DNA of 64,000 bases. It comes from Polychytrium aggregatum. Its lineage: Eukaryota; Chytridiomycota; Chytridiomycetes; Polychytriales. The DNA lies in NCBI RefSeq assembly GCF_025602895.1, contig NW_026516237.1, positions 310,001-374,000 of the forward strand, in the 5' to 3' direction. The notes beneath the pieces are model-generated. The model saw only the letters and a list, made by a program, of their open reading frames with translations, was not told the DNA's origin and made no database searches. Below are positions 33,287 to 44,603 of this stretch, piece by piece. The first letter of the stretch is position 1, and each line of letters begins with the position of its first letter. The position numbers and the translations under genes were made by a program.

Positions 33287-36200
33287 CTATTTGCTTCCTT
33301 TCAGGAAGTTCTTTCGAATCAGCACAAGGATCTTGTTCACGCTGAGCTGGACGTACTCGAGATCGAGGAGCTCGACGCCCATTTTCTGCTTCTCCAGCAG
33401 ATCATCGAGCTTCAAATCCATCTCGAGAATCGGTGTGGTACGTCCCTTAAAGTTGAGGGTGATGACGAACGTCCCGGACACTGGCGAGATGATGTTGAAG
33501 AAGATTTGCGAGCGTCTGCGGGTGGTGGTTGCGATCATCAGCAAGATTAGGACGGTCATTGGTCATTGAGGGTCAAGCAATCTACGTTCCAGCAAGAATC
33601 CCAGGACCCTCTTTCGCGGCCAACCATGCAAATGGGCACATTGCGCTCGCCGACTCAGTTGCTCGGCACCGACTCAAAAAAGCACCCGTCCGTGCCCGTC
33701 AGCACCGGCACAGCGACTGCTACGCCTCGGAGGACGCACCTGTTTTCGGGAATGTTGCTCTCGACAATGACGCCGTCCTTCTCGAGCTGGGTGTGTGAGA
33801 TTGTGATCGGGCCTTGGACCGAGGGCTTGGCCGTTTTCTGGATGCCACTCTGCATGCGCACGTTCTGGAGATAGGTCTTGTAGCTCTCGAGCTGGTTTCG
33901 CAGGTAGTTGTTGTGGTCCAAGATGGTCTTGAAGACAATCTCCAGACTGCCGATTTCCTTGTTGATGGTTTCGCGCAGGTTACCGAGGTGCTCGAGCTCC
34001 TGCTTGATCTCCTCAATAATGAGCTTGTGGCCATCCTTGGGGTCGATCACGCCAAGTTCCTCGAGCTGACGCAGCAGCTCGCGTGCCTTCAGGCCCTTCT
34101 TCATCAGCGTCTGGTCTCTGGACGAGGCAGCGTTGTCGGCGGCCTTGAGAAGAGTAAATCCAGGCATGTGGATGAGGTTGGGCAGGGTACGGAGGATGTG
34201 CACAAAGTGCGCCTTGGTGTCCATATAGATGAGATCCGTCTGGGTAAGCTCGCCGTCGCCCAGGGTCGAGAGCGTATCATTGATGGGCGTCTCCCAGCGG
34301 CTGAAGAGAGGCAGAATAATTGATTTGTTCTCGCTGCGTGAGACCTGAGCAGGAGCAGGGCCCAGATCTTCCAAACAGACCCGGAGGTGGTGCTTAGGGT
34401 TTGGGGCCTGCAAGAGAGAGAGCGAGAGGCGTACGCGACAGTGAGTTTGACTGGGCGAGTGTGGTGCATTGAACAGGCCGCGGCGATGCGCTCAGTTGGG
34501 CTACTGGCGCATATGATATCGGTGTCTCTGCGACTGATCAGGATCGTACCAAGGCATCAAGATGTTGCAGCAGGAGCGCATGAGTGTTGTAGATTTCATT
34601 CAAGTTGATGTGGAGCTGGATTTCCTTTTTCGAAAGGGCAATGTACTGCTCCATCTGTGCAACAAGACAGGACAGGCGTCAGAAACCTGCTTCGCTTTTG
34701 TCGAATCGACTCGATAAAGGAGGGAACTGTGTGGCAAAACGCAAAATGCAAAATGCAAAATGCAAAATGCAAAATGCAAAATGCAAAATGCAAAATGCAA
34801 AATGCAAAATGCAAAATGTAGTAGCATTGCCCCTCTCCCAGCTCAGGGAGTGGAAGAGAGAGCACCCCCGAGGTTGGTCACTCTTTCGGTCTCTGCACGC
34901 TGGCAAGCGAGACCCACCTCCAAGGCCTCGAAAAAGTCGGGCACGTCACACAGATCCAGGAGGAACTTGTTGATGCTGGCGCGGTTCTCTTCCACAAAAG
35001 GATTCAGCTCGAGCATGTAGGGCTCCTTGGAATACGTGGCCTTGTTCGCTACGTTCTGGAGCATCTTGGCAACAAGAGTCAGGGTGCGGCGGGGGTGCTT
35101 CTGGGGGGTGCTCTCGACGAGCATGTATGCTTGAGGAGTGACGATCGAGGGGTTGACGAAACGCAGCATGAAAAAGCCGCCGATGAGCGTGCAAAGGTTT
35201 TCATCGGTAGCATCAGGGAATTTTCTCTGGAGCAGGCAAGCAGAGGTACCGAGTCGACACCGAGTCAGTGGATGGGCTGAGACATTACAAGACGGTGGTC
35301 AAAACATCAGCGCAGAAGCACCGAGGGAGCAGAGCGTCTATCGCAACGGCGCACCTTGGTCAGCGACTTGATCTGCTTGCAAATCCAGCGGATACCATAG
35401 GGCACCTGCTCGATCGAGTCGATGATGGTCGCCAGGAACGAGTTGGCGACATCCGTGAGGGTCTTGTGTCTTGGAGCAAGAATGGCCTTGACATCGGGGT
35501 TTGCCGCAGCGGCTTCCATGGTGAGACCTCGGGGGAGGTTGCAAGGCTCGCCGGTGGTGGTCTCGATATCGATGATCATTTGCTCGTAAACCTTGAGAGG
35601 GTTGATTTCGAGGTCAAGCCCGACCGACTCGATGACGTGGTTGATACGCTCCGAGAGAACAGTTTTCAGATAAGTTTGACCAGGGCCGCGCCTTGCAAAG
35701 AGAAGATGAAGAGCGCCGATATACGTCGGTTTGATATCCAACCGCAGTGAGTCAACAGAATTAGCATACGAACAGCATCCATGACAAAAACAGAGTTGAA
35801 TTTGATGCGTTGCTGTTGCACCCATTTCAAAGCAGTGATGATGAATGCATGGCTCGGGGCGGTGAAGATTGAGAGGAGGTCCAAGACATTACAGCACAGG
35901 ATTATAGCGATACGGACAAATGAGACAGACAACTACGTCTGGCAGAGGATGATGCCTACCGTGTGTATGTGGTCATCATGCGCGAGACAGGAGTGTTGGC
36001 ACGCATGAGGTTACCAAAGTCGGCAGCGGTCTCGAATTGGTGAGCAAGGACATTCTACGTGGTGGACGCACGAATCACCAGTGTCGGGCCAACGATTGAT
36101 CAAGTATGAAATGGAGTCAATGCGCGCCCCGATGAGCGAAGGTGGCATGGCCAAAGAGAAAGCGTGTGAGGGGAGCGGCAAGTCGGCGTTGCCGCCCAGT

Positions 36201-37382
36201 TGCAGAGAAGGCCGGCCGAGAGACGAACCAAGCCACTGCACCAAACGGATGTTGGATAGTCAGGAGCGGAACCAACCTGAAACATGCTGAGCAGCAGAAA
36301 CTCTTCACGCGATTCATACTGGTTTCCGTAGATAGTGAACATGACGGTCTGGAGAAGAGTGTCAATCTCCGAGAGACTGACCAATCGAGCCAGGACAGCA
36401 ATGTGCCGAGGCTCGGACTGCAGAAGGAAGAAGAGGTTGCCGTAGAGCTGGGGAGAGAACGGAGAGATCGAGTCAGCATATACGTATCAACGCATTCCAT
36501 CCAGAGTCTATCGGAGCCGAGGGCTACCTGGCGGCGGCGGTCATCGGGAAGACTTCCTTCGACAGCCTCAGCTTCTTCCAAGGCGCTGGCAACTTCTTGT
36601 TGCTGTTGTGGATACGACCGTTGGCCCAGATACATGGATCGAACAGAGATGGCCACGTGGGATGGGTGCGCATGAGTACAACAGCCATCACAAGCGGTAA
36701 ATCAAAGGCTCTGGCGGCGACCGGCAGAGACAAGCACAGAGCGGCGGCGATTCATGGGGGGGAGCGCAAGGGGAGCACGTCTGGGATCAAGCCTGATTGC
36801 CCCCCACAGACGAGCGCTCGCTCACTGCGCTCCATGGCAATGTGGCCACAGGAATGAGAGGGCCTCCCGTCACAGACAACCTCTTGATGCCCGCAAGAAG
36901 CTCTTGACGCACCTCATCCAAGGCCATCCGGTTTTGAATCAGGAGGGCAATGCGGCTATCGAGATAGCGAACATCTCGCTCGAGCAAAAAGTTTCGCTTG
37001 GACTGAGACGAGATGCGACCTTTCAGCTCACGGAGCTTGCGCTGGGCTAGTGACGTTCAGGGTGCAGCGCAATCGTGGTCAGCGAGGATTGGGAAGATAC
37101 AGGCCCAAGCAGGCCGCCGCAACCCGCACGCCAGCGAGGAGAGGGATGCACCAGCATCGGAGCCAAAGGAGCAGGAAAGGCACCTTTGGTCAGGGCATCA
37201 TCGACCTCGGCATCGTTCTCGGAGGCGAGCGATAGAAGGGCAGCCATGGATATCCTCTTGTCGCCCATCGCCTTGGAGCCGCCCGCCAACTTGGCGGCCT
37301 CGGCCGAGGCGAACTTGGCGCTGGGGCGCCGAAAGAGGGGCGAGTTGACGTTGGGGACGGAGGGCCGCCTCGGGGTGTTCAT
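33287..37382 (-). CDS. Ras GTPase-activating protein of the gap1/IQGAP type, without CH or IQ domains
   Basis: A multi-exon gene starts at 37382 ([11 protein letters not shown]) and stops at 33287. Clear exons include 37382-37184, 37046 onward ([30 protein letters not shown]), about 36460-36285 ([40 protein letters not shown]), about 35700-35357 ([24 protein letters not shown]), about 35230-34917 ([32 protein letters not shown]), and 34650-33710 (helical). The last exon ends [23 protein letters not shown]. The catalytic Arg-finger region is probably around the YESREE block; FLR(L)-type FVNPSIV matches the RasGAP core. The C-terminus is the RasGAP_C domain. No calponin-homology or IQ motif is seen, so it resembles fission yeast gap1/sar1, which down-regulates Ras. 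Exact exon edges in 36.5-36.9 kb are uncertain. Confidence 0.83.
34738..34817. repeat. (GCAAAAT)n heptamer minisatellite in an intron
   Basis: About 11 perfect 7-bp units lie within the Ras-GAP intron between the exons at 34.65 and 34.92 kb. Confidence 0.94.
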
Positions 37383-38008
37383 TTCCAGGACGGGCGAATC
37401 AGAGATGGTCCAGGAGAGGGATGTCGATGGCCGAGCCGAGCTGAGCGAAGACGGGTTGGATCGATGCTGGATTGGACAGGAGGAAGTTGGCAGGCAGGCC
37501 AAGGCGGAAAGACAGATCAAGACCACGGGCGATGTGGGAATCAGCGAAGGCCAAGCTGGCAAGCTGACAAGCTGGCAGGAAAGCAAGCCGACCTGCTAAA
37601 AACGGACGGCCGCGTGTGCTGTGTGCCTGGCGGCCGATGGCGCCACAATCTGTGTCGATTGTGACTGCGTCCGTGTCTGGTCTGCAGTCTCCTTGCTTGT
37701 GCCGTTCCCAACAGCGCACAGTCTCTGTACCATGCCCGTCTGTGTGTGTGCGGCCGGTGCGACCATTTGTGATACAAACCGCTTCCGCCACACAACAACT
37801 GCCTGCCCGCTGTGTTCCCATCAACAGCCGCTTTGGGAAAGCCGGCAACACAGCGCGCGCCAGCAATCCCGATACAGCAGTGGCTGTCGGCTGCTGCTGT
37901 CTGAGTAGGGTCACGCGACCAGGAAATCGTCAAGGAAGAGCAGGATCGAGCCTACAGGATCGAGCCGACAAGGCAAAACCAAACCAACATCGCTGTGTGC
38001 ACGCAAAA
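37383..38008. other. Intergenic region upstream of the Ras-GAP gene
   Basis: No gene is seen. TGTGTG-rich and CAAGCTGG-type short repeats are present. Confidence 0.4.
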
Positions 38009-38079
38009 TGCATGGTCCGGGAATCGAACCCGGGTCTGCCGCGTGGCAGGCGGCAATTCTACCACTGGACCAACCATGC
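38009..38079 (-). tRNA. tRNA-Gly(GCC)
   Basis: The reverse complement folds as a 71-nt tRNA. The acceptor stem GCATGGT pairs with ACCATGC, with discriminator A. The D arm contains GGTCCAGTGGTAGAAT, the anticodon loop is CTGCCAC with anticodon GCC, and the T arm is CCCGGGTTCGATTCCCGG with a perfect stem. There is no intron. Confidence 0.96.
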
Positions 38080-38178
38080 GATGATGGGAGTCTCACTATT
38101 TGCGATCCAGAGCATACCGAGCTCTTTACAGCACCAAACGAGAATCACACACCCCAAACCACCAATCCCTCCTTCTTT

Positions 38179-39435
38179 ATGACCCGCAACCATCACCAGG
38201 ACCCTGGGGACATGGAAATGGACCCAGGACCCTCAGGAATGACCTTGAGACCCAGAAAAAATCAGAACAACCAACCAGCCGAGCCTCCCCAGCCCATCCC
38301 TCCCCCAGGACAACCTGGAGCCCAGATCGTCACCGCTGCCGCCGACACCAGAACTAACAGAGCCACTAACGACGCTACCCATCCCCAGACACCCAGCAAG
38401 GATGGCAATATCGCTGTCAAGAAGCGAAAGGCGCCTGAAGACACCACCAACCCCGAAACCGACCTCCCCCAACCCGAACACGACAAGCATCACCCACCTG
38501 AACTCGATTTCAACCAACTCATCCACGATCTCTACGGTGACTCGCCCAGCCTCCCCAACCCACGCTCCGTGGAGAAGGAGAAGGCATGGGCCTTGACTAT
38601 TATCGAGAAAATCAAGAACAATACCCTTAACGACTCGGACTTCAGCAGCATCCCCACGAACCACATCACCTACCGCCGCTTCCGCTTCGCGATGGCCATC
38701 CTGGCCAGCAGCGTCCGCTGCCCGAATTGCGTGGAAGCCCATGGAATCTCCAAGTGGCAAATTGACAACACCAACCAGGTCATCATGTGCACCCGCATCA
38801 TCCGCAGCCCCGACACCACCCACCGCGTGGAAAAATGCGGAAAATGTTACGACCCGCTGAGCTTCTGGGGACTCATGACCCGCAAGGATCGAGTTTCCAG
38901 AGAAATCTTGGACATAAAGCACCTGATCACCAACATCAAGACGATTGTCAACCGCGTGTGCGCAGACCGGGCCCCGGTGGAGACCGACCCGGAGGACAGA
39001 CTCCGCATCCCCGACGTCGAGGAACCCCTCGGAAAGGCAAAGAACATCCTCAAGCAGGCCGAGCAAATCAACGATGACAGTGAGACCCCTGTGCAACGTC
39101 TCAAGGCTCTGCTCGAAGAAGCCGTTGCCAGCATGCATGTCCTCGCCGAGAAGACCGAGAACGCCATAAAGGCACTCGCCGAAGGGGCCGGGGCTGTCGC
39201 CAAACCCAAGTCCTTCTCCGAGGCTGTCAAGAAAGGACTCACCGCCGCCAAGATTGCAGCCAACCAGGACAACACTGCCAAGAAGCTCGCTCTGCTCGAC
39301 AAGATTCGCTCTGAGGCCAGCGAGGAGAAGAAAACCGAAGCGATCGCAGCTGTCCTGCGCAACAGGAACCCGTACACCGGCAAATGGCTTGGCAACAGAG
39401 TCGCCACCCCATACAGGATGATCAATGCTGTCTGA
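38179..39435 (+). CDS. Intronless 418-residue protein, possible retroelement ORF1-like
   Basis: One continuous frame opens at ATG 38179, only 99 bp from the tRNA-Gly gene. The N-terminal 120 residues are Pro/Asn/Thr-rich and basic. A globular core follows with VRCPNCVEAHG, IMCTRIIRS and VEKCGKCYDP, a possible zinc-binding set. The C-terminal half is a charged helix (KNILKQAEQIND, RLKALLEEAVASM, KKLALLDKIRSEASEEKKTEA). I recognise no host family. Lack of introns in an intron-dense genome, position between tRNA genes, and the combination of low complexity, zinc knuckle and coiled coil suggest an ORF1/gag-like protein of a non-LTR element whose reverse transcriptase is missing. A host intronless gene remains possible. 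Confidence 0.5.
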   Translation: MTRNHHQDPGDMEMDPGPSGMTLRPRKNQNNQPAEPPQPIPPPGQPGAQIVTAAADTRTNRATNDATHPQTPSKDGNIAVKKRKAPEDTTNPETDLPQPEHDKHHPPELDFNQLIHDLYGDSPSLPNPRSVEKEKAWALTIIEKIKNNTLNDSDFSSIPTNHITYRRFRFAMAILASSVRCPNCVEAHGISKWQIDNTNQVIMCTRIIRSPDTTHRVEKCGKCYDPLSFWGLMTRKDRVSREILDIKHLITNIKTIVNRVCADRAPVETDPEDRLRIPDVEEPLGKAKNILKQAEQINDDSETPVQRLKALLEEAVASMHVLAEKTENAIKALAEGAGAVAKPKSFSEAVKKGLTAAKIAANQDNTAKKLALLDKIRSEASEEKKTEAIAAVLRNRNPYTGKWLGNRVATPYRMINAV

Positions 39436-40015
39436 CCGACCTGTAGCCAGACTTGGGTATGCCCTGGATGTAGACCCACTCGGCCTCATCCATCTTTTTC
39501 TTCAGCTGGCCCTCGTGATCTCGATGCCACCGTCGAGTCTGCGTGATATTTTTATTTTATTTGTAGAGCCTGTTATTGTTTTGACCCCGTCAGTCATATT
39601 ACATATAATAACACAATTTCCATATCGGTGGCTCAGTTCCAATTGTATGTGCTTGTAGCTTGGATGTCCAACTATTACATCTTGCGTCGTTCGCAGTGGC
39701 TTTGGTCGCCAGGTCGGTGGAGCATTAGCCGAGAGGAAAGAGGCGACCCTATCAATTGTATCGAGCTCTGTCATTCGGTTACCCTGCACTCTCACCAGCC
39801 GGTCACCGGTGATTTCCGATTGTTGGGTGAGTGTTGGGTGTTTGAGAGGTTTGTTGGTTCGACTGGGCGAAGGCTGCTGTCCCCACCCAAGTACGCCTCG
39901 ACAATGTCCTCGAGAACGGCTGAAATCCTGGTCAATGCAAATGAGATTTACCGCACCAGCCTTTGTCTCTCGTCTTGCCACCAGCAAAGTTCTACAGGGT
40001 TGTGCAGCATTTCCT

Positions 40016-40042
40016 CGTATTGATATTGATATTGATATTGTA
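40016..40042. repeat. (TTGATA)n short tandem repeat
   Basis: About four units lie just upstream of the tRNA-Arg gene. It could be the terminal simple repeat of a non-LTR insertion that also contains the 38.2-39.4 kb ORF. The intervening 39436-40015 is AT-richer and shows no gene. Confidence 0.7.
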
Positions 40043-40078
40043 AAAATCATGATGTCTTTTTTCGAGCTCTTCATCAAC

Positions 40079-40151
40079 GGCCGCATGGCCAAATGGATAA
40101 GGCGCTTGACTACGAATCAAGAGATTCCAGGTTCGACCCCTGGTGTGGTCG
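40079..40151 (+). tRNA. tRNA-Arg(ACG), copy 1
   Basis: A 73-nt tRNA. Acceptor GGCCGCA pairs with TGTGGTC (two G-U pairs), the D arm is TGGCCAAATGGATAAGGCG, the anticodon stem-loop is CTTGACTACGAATCAAG with anticodon ACG, and the T arm is CCAGGTTCGACCCCTGG. A T-rich Pol III terminator (TTTCTTTTTGTTTTTG) follows. Confidence 0.96.
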
Positions 40152-40875
40152 TTTCTTTTTGTTTTTGTTTTCCGTCTTCCTCGCTTTCTCTCCATTCTTT
40201 CGCTTCCATGAGCCATTCGGATTGGATTGTCATCCCATTCTTTCACAGCCTATTCATCGGCACCGTCGCCTTCCAATTTATTTTAATCGCACAAATGAAC
40301 CAACTCCGTCGCTGGAGTGGCTGATGCATCAAACAGATTATGCATGAAATGCAGCCCTAGAGACCGCCACAATCGGAGAAAATGACTCTCTGGTTCACAA
40401 CAGGATGCTAGTTTGTCGCTTGTGGCGAGGAATAAAGGAGCGGCATACCAGGTCGAGCTGAGCAGAGGTAGTGCCTGCGAGGTGCATCGACCAGAGTCCA
40501 TGTAACGTACGAACGACCTGTGGCAGCGTTGCGGCTGATCGATTGGAGCTTCAGATCCCATGTGACGGTCAACTGAAACGCTGTGCAGAGGCGAAGGCAA
40601 TTTGACTGTCACCCTTTGACTGTCTTCCATACCCTGATACAACCGTGCCTATGCGACCAGTCGTCTGGAGCGACTAAACAATCCCCTCATCTGTGAGCGG
40701 ATGTGTTGCCATGGATAGATGGACCGGGCAATATCCTGGTGAGCCTTGTAGACGACAACGGATTGGTGAAGCAACTCAAGCGAGCGGTATCTGCGGCGCC
40801 CATTGTTCACAGTCGCGATGGCTGAAGGCTGTCCGTTGTATTAAATGCATAGATATCGCCCCAATGGCACTTTGA

Positions 40876-42806
40876 TCATTTGATTTGATGCAGTTCGTTG
40901 ATCAACATGTACCGCGACGAGGCCAGATACAGGTATCGGAACCAAACCAACTGACTGCGATGCCGAAACATGGCTCGAAATCCCTTCTGTACGTGCCACG
41001 GTGGTGCTACAACTACAAGCGGCTGCCCGCTGTATCGGCTGTTGGGCCCCTCGTCAGTCGAGATTTGCGGTTGCGATCTGAGCCAAGCCAGCAGAGTAGT
41101 CGGAATCAAGTCCAAGACAGAAGTGTACTTCCGCGCCAGAGAGATCGAGTCAAGGGAAAATGCCAAGACAGATGAAGCAGTGGTTGCTTGAGCTTGGTCT
41201 GAGGTTGGGTCTGGGACTGCACCGGACCTGATCAGCTTGCTAGATTCATGCGGGTAGTGGTGCCGAAAAATGCAGCCGACGTCGCGATTAGTCGGTCGAT
41301 ACAGAGTATATGGCATGGGTATTTCAGCCCAGACTCCAAGCACCAAACGGCTGATCTTGCGACTCGCACTGGCATGCAGTGACAGCCATGCATCTCGCAC
41401 GCAACGGTGGAGATGCGAGTCCGGCCATCGGTACCGGCATGGCCAAAGCACGCCGCAGCTTGGTATCCTCGTCATTATACTGTTTGAAGCCGAGTTTGCT
41501 TACCGCACGCCATGGAAAGCAGATCGGTGGTTGGGATGGTTGGTGATTCCGAATTGGTCGAATGTGACGATCTATGTGTGCGAAGCGGCAGTCGACCGGC
41601 ATAGGTTGGCATGCCAGTTCATTGGTTGGGGTCATTGTTGAATCCGTGATCAACATTGTATGAATTTCATCGATGGGTGTCATGGTTAGTCGGTCATCAG
41701 TGTGAATCGAATCCGTCGACGACAGCGCTCACGAAGTAACTTGGATGGCCCGTCCATCGAACAGCATGGTTGTAGGCAGCATCGTTGTAGGCAGCATACT
41801 CACAACGTCAATGTTATGGTGCGAGACCTGTAGCCGGATCGCCTCAGCAACGATGTCAGCGTCCCACATATCATGTGGATGATCTTGTATGCGACTGACC
41901 ATGATCGTTACAACACCAACGGGATACAAAGAAACTATTAGGCTGAAATGGCCTCATCACAGTGTCGCCATTGAGAGGCGGTATGTGGTCGCTCGTTGAC
42001 CTGGATGCCCTTGGACGGGCCCCATCTGCCTCGGCAAACGCAACGGCCGAACGAGCCATGCGACCATGGCGATCCAAGCAACGGAGCAAGTCCAGCATTC
42101 AGCCCAGCAGAACGCAACAAACCTATCTTCTAGCACGGTGACATGGCTTGGACTGATGCCAAGCTCGGAAGCTGAATCCACCAGCTCCTTCTTGCGGATC
42201 GACCCGAGACCATCGTAGTTGCCTGTGTCGGCCCGGCGTGGAGGGGACCACCACGAATGGTGCCGAGGGAGAGAGGAGCATCTAAGCTAGCTGAGCGGCC
42301 AAACTGTGCAGCCAGGTATATCTATATGCTGTTTCTATGAGGCGGGAGTGATTCGAGCAAGCCGATCAAATCATCCAGCCTTCCAAAATTGACTCAATTG
42401 CTTGACTCAACAGGAATCGGCAATAGGTCAAACGTCGCATAAACTCGCTTTGTGCGGGATCGTGCGATGAATTACCGCTGCTGAGGCAAAGCAGGAAGAC
42501 CTTGTCGGCGTTGGACGATGTCAGGGCCGTGATGGTAGGGCCAAAGAACATGCATTCGTCGTCCGGATGAGCGACAACCACAAGAACGCGAGGATAGGGA
42601 GAGGCCGACGCATAGCCATTAGATTGCTGCGACGCACGAGGTTCGTTGGGCGAGGTTGAAGACCTCTGGTGAGCAAGTGAATGTGGATCCGAAGGGGAGC
42701 AAACCGAGGCGAATAGCGGTGGCGAGGGGAGCATGACAAGATAGCCATAGAGCGAAAGCGCAGGAAGGATGACAAACAGCAGTATCGCCGACGAAACAGA
42801 GATCAT
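40876..42806 (-). CDS. PIGL: N-acetylglucosaminyl-phosphatidylinositol de-N-acetylase
   Basis: Exons 42806-42476, 42222-42123, 41894-41804 and 41571-41504 are firm. One or two later exons end at stop 40876. The N-terminus is a membrane anchor (ISVSSAILLFVILPALSLYGY). Then come the metal and catalytic motif VVVAHPDDECMFFGPT, LLCLSSGNYDGLGSIRKKEL (formed by splicing), GISPSHVTVLED, QDHPHDMWDADIVAEAI, and VTFDQFGITNHPNHRSAFHGV, which supplies the second metal-binding His set. The C-terminus reads LARKYTSVLD and MFRHRSQLVWFRYLYLASSRYM. PIG-L performs the second step of GPI-anchor synthesis on the cytosolic face of the ER. The exon joining HGVR to the last exon is not resolved. Confidence 0.9.
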
Positions 42807-42990
42807 GATGGTGCAGGTGTGAAGTATACCAAGATCGAGAGCAGGGCGAAGAAGGAGGCTACGAAGGTGGAGTGAGGGTTTAACAACGCGGTGAAATCCA
42901 GATGGTCGAATGGACAACCGTCCGGAGAGTTGGATGAGGAGAGTGTGGAGAGAAAGCGAGGAAGACGGGAAACAAAAAACAAAAAACAAA

Positions 42991-43063
42991 CGACCACACC
43001 AGGGGTCGAACCTGGAATCTCTTGATTCGTAGTCAAGCGCCTTATCCATTTGGCCATGCGGCC
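42991..43063 (-). tRNA. tRNA-Arg(ACG), copy 2 (inverted)
   Basis: The reverse complement is identical over 73 nt to the copy at 40079-40151. Its 3' flank (T/G-rich terminator followed by CGTCTTCCTCGCTTTCTCTCC) also matches, so the duplicated unit extends about 50 bp beyond the tRNA. It lies 185 bp upstream of the PIG-L start codon. Confidence 0.96.
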
Positions 43064-43754
43064 GCATTGCTTGGTGTTACACAAGCATACTATCTGGCTA
43101 TTTTCATCAACCACATTGCTGATGGAATATGGTTCTGCACCAAACTGGCCCCGCTGGGACTGCATCGTCCGTGGATCACCACTATCAGCCAAACTGCCGC
43201 TCGTGCGGATGGAATATGGAGGGAGTTTGGCAGATGCGCGGTGCTCAATCGGCGGGGAAAGCCTCGTCGATTTGACAGCTTCCTATGGCGATATACTCTC
43301 AAGCGAGGAGGTCCCGGCTGCGGCATTGAGATCCCCGTATCCACGGAAACGGGTCCCACTCCAATCGGTTGTCATCAGCGCTCCGCATATTATTGGCTCA
43401 CCTCTCCGGTAGGATGTTGTCTCGCAAGCCGACCATGCCCCACAAGGGAAGCTAACACGATCGGGGGAGGTGTCGGCAAAGAGATCCTGGGTGCCGGTCG
43501 GTGCTGACAGAAAATCGCATTCTCGGATCTGGTTGTCGCTCAGCCGCCTCTCTCTCGCTTGGCCATGGCGACGCGGTTTGCCCACGACCGCCATGCCCGC
43601 CACGGCGAGTTGACCCCAGCCAAACAGCCTGGATTTGTCACAAGCGGCCATCGGATCCCAAGGGACTGGGACATGCTCTGCCGAGCCAACCGATTGAAAA
43701 GACCCTGCATTCCGCGTCGTCGTCACCATCTCAACAGACGCCCTCCTCCGCAAC
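43064..43754. other. Upstream region of the methyltransferase gene
   Basis: No supported gene or RNA. Open frames have no recognisable domain. Confidence 0.4.
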
Positions 43755-44375
43755 ATGAGCACTACCGCCTCCTTCTGGGACGAGCGCTTCCAGCCCAATG
43801 CTGGATTCGCCTACGGCCGCGCCCCAAACGACTTCCTTGTCGAAGCAGCTCGCCGCCTCAAGCCCAACTCCAAGATCCTTTCGCTCGCCGAGGGCGAAGG
43901 CCGCAACGCAATCTATCTGGCTCAGCAAGGCCACTCGGTTCACTGCGTCGACTTTTCCCGGGTCGGTCTCGCCAAGACGGACGAGTGGGCTCAGCAACTC
44001 GGGCTATCGTCCCTGATCACCACCGAGTTTGGCGATCTGGCCATCTACAATCTCGGAGAGGGTGAATGGGACGCGATTGTCTCGATCTGGTGCCATCTGC
44101 CCGCCGACATCCGTAAACGGGTCCATCATGACGCCGAGCGAGCTCTCAAGCCCCAGGGTGTTGTCATCCTGGAGGCCTACACCCCAAACAATATTGGCCG
44201 TGGTACCGGCGGCCCGCGCGAGCCCGAAATGTGCATGGACACTGCAACCCTGCGTGGGGATTTTGCTGGTCTAAGCATCGAATATCTCGAGGAAAAGGAG
44301 CGAGAGATTGTCGAGGGAGGCTACCACAGCGGCCTCTCTGCGACTGTTCAGCTGATCGCTCGACGAATCCAATGA
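43755..44375 (+). CDS. Class I SAM-dependent methyltransferase, bacterial-like
   Basis: A single uninterrupted frame of 206 residues. FWDERF and YGRAPNDFL precede the SAM motif I ILSLAEGEGRNAIYLA. Then come VHCVDFS (acidic ribose-binding end of strand 2), ITTEFGDLA, WDAIVSIWCHLP (motif IV region), and GVVILEAYTPNNIGRGTGGP. The substrate is unknown. The pattern LAEGEGRNA...CHLP...LEAY...TGGP is common in a bacterial methyltransferase group sometimes labelled TehB-like. Absence of introns, compactness and that bacterial pattern suggest horizontal acquisition (inference). It sits immediately next to the Fanzor-mariner insertion. Confidence 0.85.
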   Translation: MSTTASFWDERFQPNAGFAYGRAPNDFLVEAARRLKPNSKILSLAEGEGRNAIYLAQQGHSVHCVDFSRVGLAKTDEWAQQLGLSSLITTEFGDLAIYNLGEGEWDAIVSIWCHLPADIRKRVHHDAERALKPQGVVILEAYTPNNIGRGTGGPREPEMCMDTATLRGDFAGLSIEYLEEKEREIVEGGYHSGLSATVQLIARRIQ

Positions 44376-44525
44376 GCCATCAATGCAGCCCGCGAAGGAC
44401 AAAATGAGACCGTGTGCATATGGCCGCTGCACCAAACATGGACATGAAGCCCGGCGGTTCACAGGCCGCATGGTCATTGTTTTTCGGTCCTGGTCGGCCA
44501 TTGTTTCGTGTTTTGTTTACAGGCA

Positions 44526-44546
44526 ATCCAATAAAAAACGGGACAC
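44526..44546 (+). repeat. Element 5' terminus (transposase side)
   Basis: ATCCAATAAAAAACGGGACAC. The same core recurs inverted at 32933-32955 and, with one change (ATGGGAC), at 10468-10485. Confidence 0.75.
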
Positions 44547-44603
44547 CCGGGTTTTTGACCATTCATCGAATATTTTGTTACCCAATGTTATCGCGCGCTG
44601 GCC

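Noticed and set aside
34600-34973. Frames with HFAFCIL or MQNAKCK repeats
   Set aside because: Both strands of the (GCAAAAT)n intronic repeat.
38233-39489. 418-codon minus-strand frame opposite the retroelement-like ORF
   Set aside because: Gly/Val/Leu-rich shadow composition. The plus-strand frame has the zinc motif and coherent helices.
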